Source: an uncultured Roseburia sp. (GTDB taxonomy: Bacteria > Bacillota > Clostridia > Lachnospirales > Lachnospiraceae). Taken from it: a stretch of DNA of 36,212 nucleotides. This document shows, piece after piece, positions 7,900 to 15,913 of this stretch. The translations under genes and the position numbers were made by a program. Numbering within the stretch: the first letter of the stretch is position 1; every line of letters begins with the position of its first letter. The notes beneath the pieces are model-generated. The model searched no databases, was not told the origin of the DNA, and saw only the letters and a list, made by a program, of their open reading frames with translations. Location: positions 1-36,212 of the forward strand of contig CANRYS010000026.1 of NCBI GenBank assembly GCA_947644305.1, in the 5' to 3' direction.

Positions 7900-9503
7900 A
7901 CTACCGCAGGGATTCCATCGAGGAACTGCGGAAAAAGATAGCGGAGATTCTCCGAATCCGGGAGCCGGAGATCCAACAGATTAAAATTTTAAAAAAAAGC
8001 ATCGATGCCAGAAAAAAGCCACAGATTTACTACAGTTATTCGGTGGCTTTTGAGTGTAGTCAGGAACAAAAGGTGTTGCAAAAAAACCAAAAAAACAAAA
8101 ATCTTTCCATGTATGTTCCCCAGCCTTCTTTGGAGGATATGGTTTCCAAATTGAAAAAAGAGACAGGGGAGCGGGTGGTGATCGTGGGAACAGGACCTGC
8201 CGGACTTCTCTGTGGCTACTATCTTGCCCTGTGCGGCAGAAAACCGCTTCTGATCGAACGGGGAGCGCCGATGTGGGAGCGGGTAGGGAAAGTATCTGCC
8301 TTCTGGAAGGATGGTGTTCTCGATACGAACACTAACGTTTCTTTTGGCGAGGGAGGAGCGGGAACGTTTTCCGATGGCAAGCTGAACACCGGTGTCAAGG
8401 ATAAGACGGGAAAAAAGAAATTTATTCTGGATACCTTTATTCGGCACGGCGCCCCGGAAGAGATCGGTTACCTCTCCAAGCCCCATATCGGCACAGATGA
8501 GCTGCGGGGTGTCATCCAGTCTATGGGGGAGACCATCCGTCAGTTGGGAGGAGCCTACCGGTTTCACACCAGACTGACAGGATTCCGTTATATAGAAAAA
8601 GAGAAGGGACCTGGGTCCAAGCAGCTGAGGGCCATTTTGGTGGAAAATGAAAGCGGGGAGACCGAAGAGATTCCCTGTGATCAATGTGTGCTTGCCATCG
8701 GTCACAGCGCCAGGGATACTTTTTCCATGCTGTGTGAGGACGGGACAGCTATGGAACAGAAGCCCTTTGCGGTGGGGGTTCGCGTTGAGCATCCGCAGCA
8801 GAGCATCAATACGATGCAGTATGGTGTGGAGGATACCAGGCTTCCGGCGGCGGATTATAAATTGACGGGAAAGACTTCGGATGGCAGAGGGGTTTATAGT
8901 TTTTGTATGTGTCCCGGCGGATATGTGGTAAATGCTTCCACGGAGCCAGGCGGTACGGTGGTCAATGGCATGAGCGACCACGCCAGGGATTCCGCCCATG
9001 CCAACAGCGCCATCGTGGTGACGGTAAACCAGCGGGATTTCGGCAGTGATGATGTACTGGCAGGCGTTGCATTCCAGCGGAGACTGGAGGAAAAAACCTG
9101 GCAGGCAGGCGGGGGGATGATCCCGGTTCAGCGCTACGGAGATTTTGTAAAGGGAGTGCCCACGACGGAACTGAATCACAGTTCACCGGTGACTAAGGGA
9201 AAATTTGTGCCGGCAGATGTGAAAAAAATATTGCCCTCCTATATATCAAATGGTATTATGGAAGGTATGAGGCAGTTTGGACAGAAGATAACAGACTTTG
9301 ATGCAGAGGAGACACTGGTCCTTGGCACTGAGACGAGAACTTCTTCACCGGTACGGATTCTTAGGAACCAAGAATTTGAGTCGGAGAACCGCAAGGGGAT
9401 CTATCCCTGTGGAGAGGGAGCCGGCTACGCCGGAGGAATCATGTCGGCAGCTATGGACGGGCTTCGGGTGGCGCTGCAGATTGTAAGTGAAAGGAATAAC
9501 TAA
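7872..9503 (+). CDS. COG2509-type NAD(P)/FAD-dependent dehydrogenase
   Basis: Predicted flavin oxidoreductase of unknown substrate. The 543-aa protein has an N-terminal domain of about 95 residues with a basic KKSIDARKK stretch, then the dinucleotide fold VVIVGTGPAGLLCGYYLA (102-119) and the family block NVSFGEGGAGTFSDGKLNTG (155-174). The C-terminal GEGAGYAGGIMSAAMDG closes the FAD site. The start is placed at ATG 7872, 7 bases after GGAG in GGAGAGGA (7861-7868), which is inside the upstream gene; an in-frame GTG at 7851 is less likely. The 28-base overlap with the upstream flavoprotein gene indicates one transcript. No partner enzyme shows what it oxidises. Confidence 0.85.
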   Translation: MLQYSQCKIDYRRDSIEELRKKIAEILRIREPEIQQIKILKKSIDARKKPQIYYSYSVAFECSQEQKVLQKNQKNKNLSMYVPQPSLEDMVSKLKKETGERVVIVGTGPAGLLCGYYLALCGRKPLLIERGAPMWERVGKVSAFWKDGVLDTNTNVSFGEGGAGTFSDGKLNTGVKDKTGKKKFILDTFIRHGAPEEIGYLSKPHIGTDELRGVIQSMGETIRQLGGAYRFHTRLTGFRYIEKEKGPGSKQLRAILVENESGETEEIPCDQCVLAIGHSARDTFSMLCEDGTAMEQKPFAVGVRVEHPQQSINTMQYGVEDTRLPAADYKLTGKTSDGRGVYSFCMCPGGYVVNASTEPGGTVVNGMSDHARDSAHANSAIVVTVNQRDFGSDDVLAGVAFQRRLEEKTWQAGGGMIPVQRYGDFVKGVPTTELNHSSPVTKGKFVPADVKKILPSYISNGIMEGMRQFGQKITDFDAEETLVLGTETRTSSPVRILRNQEFESENRKGIYPCGEGAGYAGGIMSAAMDGLRVALQIVSERNN

Positions 9504-9508
9504 CATAT

Positions 9509-10345
9509 ATGAGAAATCATTTTAAAGATAAAAAAAGGATCGTATTTAAAGTCGGAACTTCGACGATCACCCATGAGGAGACCGGTGGACTGGATCTGGT
9601 AAAGCTGGAGCGTTTTATTCGGATTCTGACGGATTTACATAATCAGGGAAAGGATGTTATCGTCGTTTCTTCTGGAGCCATCGGTGTGGGAAGAAAGGCG
9701 CTGGGACTGAGCAAGAAGCCGGACAGTATTTCTCTGAAACAGGCGTGTGCCGCCATCGGGCAGAGCCGACTGATGACCATTTACCAGAAATTATTTTCTG
9801 AGTACAATCAGTTTACTGCCCAGATCCTTATGACCAAATTTACTATTGTCAATGATACCAGCCGGCACAATGCCAGAAATACCTTTGAGGAGCTGCTGAA
9901 TCTGGGAGTGATCCCCATTGTCAACGAGAATGACACCGTGGCGACAGATGAGATTGATTTTGGTGACAACGATTCTTTGTCGGCGGTGGTGGCGGCCATC
10001 GCCGGAGCGGATCTTCTGGTGCTGCTCAGTGATATCGACGGGATGTACACCGATGATCCCAACCGGAATCCGAATGCGGAACTGATCTCCTATGTGGAGA
10101 GCATCAGCGACGAGATGATCGAGATGGCAAAGGGCCCCTCTACCACGCTGGGGACCGGCGGCATGAGCGCCAAGATCTATGCGGCGGGTATCGCCAACGA
10201 TGCGGGGGCGGACATGGCGATCATCAATGGCGAAGACATGGACAATATCATCCGTCTTATAGACGGAGAGGAACTTGGAACAGTATTTAAGGCGCACAGG
10301 ACCAGACATTTTCATCTGAAGGAATATTTGGAGCGCAAAAATTAG
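9509..10345 (+). CDS. proB: Glutamate 5-kinase, short form without PUA domain
   Basis: First step of proline synthesis: ATP-dependent phosphorylation of glutamate to gamma-glutamyl phosphate. The 278-aa protein is an amino-acid-kinase fold with VFKVGTSTI near residue 12-20, VVSSGAIGVG, the substrate loop NENDTVATDEIDFGDND, LLSDIDGMYTDDP and the nucleotide loop GTGGMSAKIYAA. It ends at the kinase domain; the C-terminal PUA domain of the 367-aa E. coli enzyme is missing. The ribosome binding site is weak (AAGGA 13 bases upstream), and the start lies 5 bases after the previous stop, so coupling is possible. proA lies 0.9 kb downstream in the same run. Confidence 0.95.
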   Translation: MRNHFKDKKRIVFKVGTSTITHEETGGLDLVKLERFIRILTDLHNQGKDVIVVSSGAIGVGRKALGLSKKPDSISLKQACAAIGQSRLMTIYQKLFSEYNQFTAQILMTKFTIVNDTSRHNARNTFEELLNLGVIPIVNENDTVATDEIDFGDNDSLSAVVAAIAGADLLVLLSDIDGMYTDDPNRNPNAELISYVESISDEMIEMAKGPSTTLGTGGMSAKIYAAGIANDAGADMAIINGEDMDNIIRLIDGEELGTVFKAHRTRHFHLKEYLERKN

Positions 10346-10374
10346 CATAGGACTGTTGTAGGGAAGAGGTGGCT

Positions 10375-10584
10375 ATGGACGAGAATAAGATCCAGCGGAT
10401 CAATGAATTATATAAGAAGAAAAAAGAGGGGACGATCACGGAGGAGGAACTGGCAGAGCAGGCTCTACTTCGTGCCGAGTATATCGAGTCGGTGAGGAAT
10501 AATCTGCGTTCCACGCTGTCAAACGTATCCATACAGGAAAAGGATGGCAGCATCACACCCTTGACAAAAAAACAGAAGCATTAA
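10375..10584 (+). CDS. DUF896 (YnzC-like) small protein
   Basis: A 69-aa helical, charged protein of the DUF896/YnzC family. The family is recognised by the N-terminal helix pair INELYKKKKEGTITEEELAEQ followed by LRAEYIESVRNNLRSTL; the molecular role is not established. The start is ATG 10375 after AAGAGG (10364-10369); an in-frame GTG at 10369 is too close to the site. It sits between proB and the folate enzyme and is probably co-transcribed with them. Length is within the family's usual 60-80 residues. Confidence 0.85.
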   Translation: MDENKIQRINELYKKKKEGTITEEELAEQALLRAEYIESVRNNLRSTLSNVSIQEKDGSITPLTKKQKH

Positions 10585-10628
10585 TATATTTAGATAAAAC
10601 GCTAGTCAGAGAAGAGGAAAAAGAGAAC

Positions 10629-11213
10629 ATGATCAGTAAGGAAAAGGTGCGAAGGCGGGCATTGAAGACAAGAGATGCCCTGGCAGAAGAATGGCGTCTT
10701 GAGACGTCCCGGATCATTGTGGAGAAATTGCTGGCATCGGAGTGGTATCAGCATTCTGAGATCCTGTTGTCCTATAGTTCCATCCGCTCCGAGGTGGAGA
10801 CCGAAGAATTCCATGAAAGAATACTGGCGGATGGGAAGCAGTTGTTCCTTCCCAGAACCAATGCTGGGGAAAAAACCATGTGCTTTTATAAGGTGGAAGA
10901 TCTGAAAAAACTCAAAAAGGGCAATTTCGGAGTGCCGGAGCCCAGGGGGAGCGATGCGGTGGAACAGGTGATGGAATCCGGGGCTTTTTCCAAAGAGAGA
11001 ATATTGATGGTCATGCCCGGTGTGGCATTCGATGTAAAGGGGTACAGGCTAGGTTATGGTGGCGGTTTTTATGACCGCTATTTACAGCGCTATGGAACCC
11101 TGCTCACCAGTGTGATGATCGCTTTTGCTGAGCAGGAGTCATGGATCATTCCGGCGGAAACCTGTGATGTGAAGCCGGAGCACATTGTAACGCAGAAGAC
11201 AATGATAATGTAA
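10629..11213 (+). CDS. 5-formyltetrahydrofolate cyclo-ligase
   Basis: ATP-dependent conversion of 5-formyl-THF to 5,10-methenyl-THF, keeping the one-carbon pool usable. The 194-aa protein has an N-terminal basic helix (KEKVRRRALKTRDAL), the substrate region LLSYSSIRSEVET (46-58) and the diagnostic GYRLGYGGGFYDRYL (138-152) after MPGVAFD. Length is normal for the family. A GAGGAAAAAGAG purine stretch precedes the ATG. It is inserted between proB/DUF896 and proA with short gaps, suggesting one long transcript from the flavoproteins through to alaS. Confidence 0.93.
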   Translation: MISKEKVRRRALKTRDALAEEWRLETSRIIVEKLLASEWYQHSEILLSYSSIRSEVETEEFHERILADGKQLFLPRTNAGEKTMCFYKVEDLKKLKKGNFGVPEPRGSDAVEQVMESGAFSKERILMVMPGVAFDVKGYRLGYGGGFYDRYLQRYGTLLTSVMIAFAEQESWIIPAETCDVKPEHIVTQKTMIM

Positions 11214-11252
11214 AATGTATCGTGCGGAGTACGCGCGGGAATGGAGGCAGCG

Positions 11253-12497
11253 ATGACATTAGATCAGATTGGAAAAGTGGCAAAGCAGGCGGCGGCAGCG
11301 ATGAACCGTTTGTCCGTAGGAGAGAAAAACAGGGGGCTTACTGCGGTAGCGAAAGCACTGACAGAAGACGCCGGACCGATCCTGGCTGCCAATGAGATAG
11401 ATATCAAAAATGCCCAGGAGACGGGGATGAAGGAATCCCTAATTGATAGGCTTCGTCTTAGCCAAGAGAGGATCGCAGGAATGGCAGAGGGAATCTCCCA
11501 GGTCGTAGCGCTGGCAGATCCAGTAGGAGAGATGATATCCATGAAAACTACACCCGGCGGGCTTCAGGTGGGGCAGCGACGGGTGCCCATGGGAGTGATC
11601 GGCATCATTTACGAGTCCCGTCCCAATGTAACGGCCGATGCCTTTGCCCTCTGCTTTAAGACCGGAAATGCGGTGATCCTGCGGGGAGGAAGCGATGCCA
11701 TCCACTCCAATCTTGCCATTGTGAAGGTGATCCGGGAAGCGTTGAAAAAAGAAGGGCTACCAGAGGATGCGATCCAGCTTCTGGAAGATACATCGAGAGA
11801 GACCGCCAGAGAATTTATGCGGCTGAACCAGTACGTGGATGTGCTCATTCCACGGGGGGGCGCTGGACTGATCCGTACCGTGGTGGAGACCAGTACGGTA
11901 CCGGTGATCGAGACTGGCACCGGCAACTGCCATGTATATGTGGATGAGTACGCAGACCTCTCCATGGCGGTGTCCATCATTGTCAATGCCAAGACCCAGC
12001 GACTGGGAGTATGCAATGCCTGTGAATCCCTGGTGATCCACAATGATATCGCAGCGGAAGCCCTGCCACTGATCTGTGAGGCACTGTACGCTCATGGTGT
12101 CGAGATCCGGGGGGATGAGCGGGCAAGACAGTACGATGATAGGATGGTGGCGGCGTCCGAGGAAGATTTTGGCACAGAATATCTGGATAAGATCATTTCA
12201 GTAAAAATCGTGGACAGCATCGACGAAGCCATTGAACATATCAACCACTATAATACCGGCCATTCGGAGGCCATTGTCACAAGAGATTATCACAATTCCA
12301 TGAAGTTCCTGAACGAGATCGACGCCGCAGCCGTGTACGTCAATGCTTCAACGCGGTTTACCGACGGCTTTGAATTCGGTTTCGGGGCAGAGATCGGGAT
12401 CAGTACCCAGAAACTCCATGCCAGGGGACCGATGGGGCTTCTGGCCCTTACCAGCACAAAATATGTGATCCTGGGAGACGGACAGATCCGGGAGTGA
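11253..12497 (+). CDS. proA: Glutamate-5-semialdehyde dehydrogenase
   Basis: Second step of proline synthesis: NADPH-dependent reduction of gamma-glutamyl phosphate to the semialdehyde. The 414-aa aldehyde-dehydrogenase fold shows [19 protein letters not shown] (115-133), the nucleotide region [23 protein letters not shown] and the catalytic Cys254 in RLGVCNACE. The C-terminal [21 protein letters not shown] is typical. ATG 11253 is preferred because GGAGG (11243-11247) sits 5 bases before it; the in-frame ATG at 11241 overlaps that site. It works with proB upstream. proC is not in the window. Confidence 0.95.
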   Translation: MTLDQIGKVAKQAAAAMNRLSVGEKNRGLTAVAKALTEDAGPILAANEIDIKNAQETGMKESLIDRLRLSQERIAGMAEGISQVVALADPVGEMISMKTTPGGLQVGQRRVPMGVIGIIYESRPNVTADAFALCFKTGNAVILRGGSDAIHSNLAIVKVIREALKKEGLPEDAIQLLEDTSRETAREFMRLNQYVDVLIPRGGAGLIRTVVETSTVPVIETGTGNCHVYVDEYADLSMAVSIIVNAKTQRLGVCNACESLVIHNDIAAEALPLICEALYAHGVEIRGDERARQYDDRMVAASEEDFGTEYLDKIISVKIVDSIDEAIEHINHYNTGHSEAIVTRDYHNSMKFLNEIDAAAVYVNASTRFTDGFEFGFGAEIGISTQKLHARGPMGLLALTSTKYVILGDGQIRE

Positions 12498-12525
12498 CAG
12501 TATAAATGAAGGAGGATTTAGAAGA

Positions 12526-15165
12526 ATGAAACCATATGGATTAAATGAGTTGAGAAAAATGTATCTGGATTTTTTTGAGAGCAAGGGACATCTGGTGATG
12601 AAGAGCTTTTCCTTGATTCCCCAGAATGACAAGAGCCTGTTGTTGATCAATGCGGGCATGGCTCCGTTAAAGCCTTATTTTACAGGGCAGGAGATTCCGC
12701 CGAGAAAACGGGTGACCACCTGCCAGAAGTGCATTCGTACCGGTGATATCGAGAACGTGGGAAAAACTGCCCGCCACGGTACATTTTTTGAGATGCTCGG
12801 TAATTTTTCCTTTGGAGACTATTTCAAGCACGAGGCGATCGCCTGGTCCTGGGAATTCCTTACGAAGACACTGGAAATTCCAGAGGACCGTTTGTATCCT
12901 TCTGTATACGAAGAGGATGATGAGGCATTTGATATCTGGAATAAAGAGATCGGGGTGGCAAAGGAGCGGATCTTCCGCTTTGGAAAAGAAGATAACTTCT
13001 GGGAGCACGGTGCGGGACCATGCGGTCCCTCCTCGGAGATCTATTTTGACCGCGGAGAGAAATACGGCTGCAATAAACCGGGATGTACCGTGGGTTGTGA
13101 GTGTGACCGCTATGTCGAGATCTGGAATAACGTATTCACCCAGTTTGACAGCGACGGAAAAGGAAACTACGAAGAACTGACCAATAAAAACATTGATACC
13201 GGAATGGGATTGGAGCGTCTCGCTGTCGTGATGCAGGATGTGGATTCCATCTTTGATGTGGATACGATCAAGGCGATCCGGGACAAGGTATGTGAGTTTG
13301 CCGGGATATCCTATGGGACAGAGGAAAAGAAAGACATTTCCATACGGATCATTACAGACCATATCCGTTCGGTGACATTTATGGTTTCGGACGGGATCAT
13401 GCCTTCCAATGAAGGACGGGGATATGTGTTGCGCCGTCTTCTGCGCCGGGCAGCAAGACATGGAAGGCTGCTTGGCATCCAGAAACAATTTCTGGCGGAG
13501 CTGAGCGAGGTGGTGATCCGGGAGTCCAAGGACGGTTATCCGGAACTTGCAGATAAAAAAGACTATATTCTGAAGCTGATCACCACAGAGGAAGAAAATT
13601 TCAATAAAACCATCGATCAGGGACTGAACATTCTCAGTGACATGATGGATGCGATGAAGAAGGAAGGCAAGACCGTTCTTTCTGGAGAAAATACCTTCAA
13701 GCTCTATGATACCTATGGATTTCCGATGGATCTGACCATTGAGATTCTAGAAGAAAAGGGTTTTACAGCAGATGAAGATGGCTTCCGCCAGGCGATGGAG
13801 GTACAGCGCCAGACGGCGAGAGAGGCCAGGGAAGTGACGAACTATATGGGAGCAGATGTGACGGTTTATCAGTCCATTGATCCGGCGGTAGAAAGCAGAT
13901 TTGTCGGCTATGACCGTCTGTGCCATGATTCTAAAGTGACGGTTCTCACCACCTCCGATGCCATCGTAGATGAGCTGTCAGAGGGAATGGAAGGAACGGT
14001 GCTGGTGGAGGAGACGCCCTTTTATGCTACCATGGGTGGACAGGCAGCAGATACCGGCGTGATCAGTACAGACCACGGCAGGTTTGTTGTAGAGGATACC
14101 ATCAAACTGCAGGGGACAAAGATCGGACATGTGGGAAAGATGGTGTCGGGTTCCCTTCGTACCGGGGAAAATGTGACACTGGAAGTGGAGGAGAGTCGGA
14201 GAAATCTCACGGCAAATAACCACAGCGCCACCCATCTTATGCAGAAAGCGCTGAGAATGGTTCTGGGAAGTCATGTGGAGCAGGCGGGTTCTCTGGTGGA
14301 TAAAGATAAACTTCGTTTTGACTTCACTCACTTTTCACCGATGACAGAGGAAGAGATCGCAGAGGTGGAGAGCATCGTCAATGAGGAGATCAATAAAGGT
14401 CTTGATGTAATCACCAGTGAGATGACGCTGGAAGAGGCGAAGAAGACCGGCGCCATGGCGCTGTTCGGGGAGAAGTATGGAGAGACCGTCCGGGTTGTTC
14501 AGATGGGAGATTTTAGTTCCGAGCTCTGCGGTGGTACTCATGTGGAAAATACACGAAATATTTCTGCCTTTAAGATCGTATCTGAGAGCGGTGTGGCTGC
14601 CGGTGTGAGAAGGATCGAGGCGTTGACGGGACAGGGATTGATCGCTCACTACAACCAGGTGGAGAAACAGTTGGTAGAGATCGCTAAAGTATTGAAAGTA
14701 GCGCCATCCGAGGCTGCTAGAAAAGTGATGGCGATGCAGGAAGAGATCAAAACCCTTTCCAAAGAAAATGACAAGCTGAAGGCAAAGATGGCGAAGGCAG
14801 CAGCTGGGGATATCACTTCGGAGGCGACAGAAATCTCAGGAATCCGGGTGCTGATCAAGCAGTTGGCAGATGTGGATATGAATGCCATGCGAGACCTGGG
14901 AGATGAGGCAAAACAGAAGCTTGGCGAGGCAGTGGTGGTATTTGCCACAGAGGCTGGCGGCAAGGTGAACCTGATGGCTACGGCGACAGAAGGAGCTATT
15001 GCCAAGGGAGCCCATGCGGGAAATCTGATCAAGGAGATCGCCGCTCTGGTAGGTGGAGGCGGCGGTGGACGTCCGAACATGGCCCAGGCAGGAGGAAAGA
15101 ATCCTTCCGGTATTCCAGAGGCGCTGGCAAAGGCTGGTGAAGTGGTGAAAAGTCAGTTGGAATAA
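12526..15165 (+). CDS. alaS: Alanyl-tRNA synthetase
   Basis: Charges tRNA-Ala and clears mischarged Ser/Gly. The 879-aa protein has the class II catalytic core (INAGMAPLKPYF, TFFEMLGNFSFGDYFK, GAGPCGPSSEIYFD), a tRNA-recognition region, the editing domain with zinc ligands H566 and H570 (NHSATH) and C668/H672 (CGGTH), a coiled coil around 735-760, and the C-Ala domain with a glycine run followed by RPNMAQAGG. Full length for the family. GGAGG is 10 bases upstream. There is no T-box leader: only 28 bases separate it from proA, so it is read from upstream. Confidence 0.97.
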   Translation: MKPYGLNELRKMYLDFFESKGHLVMKSFSLIPQNDKSLLLINAGMAPLKPYFTGQEIPPRKRVTTCQKCIRTGDIENVGKTARHGTFFEMLGNFSFGDYFKHEAIAWSWEFLTKTLEIPEDRLYPSVYEEDDEAFDIWNKEIGVAKERIFRFGKEDNFWEHGAGPCGPSSEIYFDRGEKYGCNKPGCTVGCECDRYVEIWNNVFTQFDSDGKGNYEELTNKNIDTGMGLERLAVVMQDVDSIFDVDTIKAIRDKVCEFAGISYGTEEKKDISIRIITDHIRSVTFMVSDGIMPSNEGRGYVLRRLLRRAARHGRLLGIQKQFLAELSEVVIRESKDGYPELADKKDYILKLITTEEENFNKTIDQGLNILSDMMDAMKKEGKTVLSGENTFKLYDTYGFPMDLTIEILEEKGFTADEDGFRQAMEVQRQTAREAREVTNYMGADVTVYQSIDPAVESRFVGYDRLCHDSKVTVLTTSDAIVDELSEGMEGTVLVEETPFYATMGGQAADTGVISTDHGRFVVEDTIKLQGTKIGHVGKMVSGSLRTGENVTLEVEESRRNLTANNHSATHLMQKALRMVLGSHVEQAGSLVDKDKLRFDFTHFSPMTEEEIAEVESIVNEEINKGLDVITSEMTLEEAKKTGAMALFGEKYGETVRVVQMGDFSSELCGGTHVENTRNISAFKIVSESGVAAGVRRIEALTGQGLIAHYNQVEKQLVEIAKVLKVAPSEAARKVMAMQEEIKTLSKENDKLKAKMAKAAAGDITSEATEISGIRVLIKQLADVDMNAMRDLGDEAKQKLGEAVVVFATEAGGKVNLMATATEGAIAKGAHAGNLIKEIAALVGGGGGGRPNMAQAGGKNPSGIPEALAKAGEVVKSQLE

Positions 15166-15205
15166 AATTTTTGACCATAATATACCATAAAATGTTCAAA
15201 AACGG

Positions 15206-15233
15206 TTGACGAATCGAAAAATTATGATATAAT
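15206..15233 (+). promoter_or_regulatory. Sigma-A promoter of rpsU
   Basis: TTGACG (15206-15211) and TATAAT (15228-15233) are separated by 16 bases. The transcript would begin near 15240, exactly at the structured leader. Upstream, 15168-15202 holds a loose TTTTTGA/TCAAAAA inverted repeat after alaS but no strong terminator. Confidence 0.8.
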
Positions 15234-15241
15234 ATGTGTTA

Positions 15242-15297
15242 GTGCGAAAAAATACCCAAACAGTTGTATTTTGCACAATTTTACAACTGGAGGGAGG
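15242..15297 (+). promoter_or_regulatory. Candidate H-type pseudoknot leader of rpsU
   Basis: Two interleaved 8-bp stems are possible. S1 pairs 15242-15249 (GTGCGAAA) with 15269-15276 (TTTTGCAC, one G-U pair). S2 pairs 15261-15268 (CAGTTGTA) with 15282-15289 (TACAACTG). The strand order gives loops of 11, 0 and 5 bases, the layout of an H-type pseudoknot, or else two mutually exclusive hairpins. S2 ends directly on the purine-rich GGAGGGAGG at 15289-15297. A role in autogenous control by S21 is inference. Confidence 0.5.
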
Positions 15298-15311
15298 TTA
15301 GGTGTGATACT

Positions 15312-15488
15312 ATGTCAAATGTAATCGTTAAAGAAAACGAATCATTGGATAGTGCATTGCGTCGTTTCAAGAGAAACTGTGCAAAAGCAGGGATCCAGCA
15401 GGAAATTCGTAAGAGAGAGCATTATGAGAAACCAAGCGTTAGACGTAAAAAGAAGTCTGAGGCTGCTCGTAAAAGAAAATTTAAATAA
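15312..15488 (+). CDS. rpsU: 30S ribosomal protein S21
   Basis: Small-subunit protein near the mRNA exit and anti-Shine-Dalgarno region. The 58-aa very basic protein matches S21 throughout: [16 protein letters not shown] near the start, then [16 protein letters not shown] and a lysine/arginine tail. The start is ATG 15312. The strong GGAGGGAGG ends 14 bases upstream, longer than normal, while AGGTG at 15300-15304 gives a 7-base spacing and may be the working site. It has its own promoter and terminator, so it is a single-gene transcript with a structured leader. Confidence 0.97.
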   Translation: MSNVIVKENESLDSALRRFKRNCAKAGIQQEIRKREHYEKPSVRRKKKSEAARKRKFK

Positions 15489-15501
15489 TTGCACATATGA
15501 G

Positions 15502-15531
15502 GGAACTCGTCGAAGGACGAGTTCCTTTTTT
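15502..15531 (+). terminator. Rho-independent terminator after rpsU
   Basis: A perfect 10-bp stem (GGAACTCGTC, 15502-15511, with 15516-15525) has a GAAG tetraloop and is followed at once by six T residues. It starts 13 bases after the rpsU stop. Confidence 0.95.
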
Positions 15532-15560
15532 CAATGGACCAGCAGCAAAAGAGACAGGAA

Positions 15561-15586
15561 CATAGTCATGCCCTTCTGCATATGAT
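15561..15586 (+). promoter_or_regulatory. Weak candidate sigma-E promoter for yqfCD
   Basis: CATATGAT at 15579-15586 matches the sigma-E -10 consensus CATACANT at the CATA and final T. A poor -35 (ACATAGT) ends about 12 bases upstream, shorter than usual. The position, 60 bases before yqfC, and known sigma-E control of yqfCD in B. subtilis make it worth listing; the sequence match alone is weak. Confidence 0.28.
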
Positions 15587-15645
15587 AAGGTAACCGGAAA
15601 TAAGGATTTGTGCCGTGACAGACAGCGCAAAGGCGGAAAAAAGAC

Positions 15646-15903
15646 GTGAATTCGGTATCCAAAAAAATTGGTCTCCAGCCCGATATACTGGACGGAGCGA
15701 CGATCGTAAAGACCTATGGTGACGAATATGCCATTATTGAAAATTATAAATCCATCATCGAGTATACGGAATGCTCGGTGAAACTTCAGGGAAAACATGT
15801 CAAGGTGATGATATGCGGCGACCATTTATGCATCGAGTCTTTTGAACCGGACGAATGCCGAGTGTTTGGAAAGATCAGGGAGATCAGCCTTGTAAGATTG
15901 TAA
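15646..15903 (+). CDS. yqfC: Sporulation protein YqfC (YabP/YqfC family)
   Basis: An 85-aa protein of the YabP/YqfC family, made in the mother cell during sporulation in Bacillus; its biochemical role is unknown. It shows the family's beta-rich pattern: ILDGATIVKTYGDEYAIIEN, then KSIIEY and the strand repeat HVKVMICGDHLCIESF ending in FGKIREISL. Start is GTG 15646 with AGGCGG (15631-15636) 9 bases upstream; no ATG fits. It is followed after 10 bases by yqfD, the same order as in B. subtilis, and both probably share a promoter in the 114-base gap after the rpsU terminator. Confidence 0.85.
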   Translation: MNSVSKKIGLQPDILDGATIVKTYGDEYAIIENYKSIIEYTECSVKLQGKHVKVMICGDHLCIESFEPDECRVFGKIREISLVRL

Positions 15904-15913
15904 AAAGGGGGAG

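Noticed and set aside
7989-9179. 396-codon open frame on the minus strand
   Set aside because: It lies wholly opposite a well-supported flavoprotein gene, has no recognisable domain and no ribosome binding site; a shadow frame.
12498-12525. T-box leader for alaS
   Set aside because: Only 28 bases separate proA from alaS; there is no room for specifier stem, T-box and terminator.
12667-13488. 273-codon open frame on the minus strand inside alaS
   Set aside because: Opposite strongly conserved alaS catalytic-core codons; composition and lack of a start signal mark it as a shadow frame.
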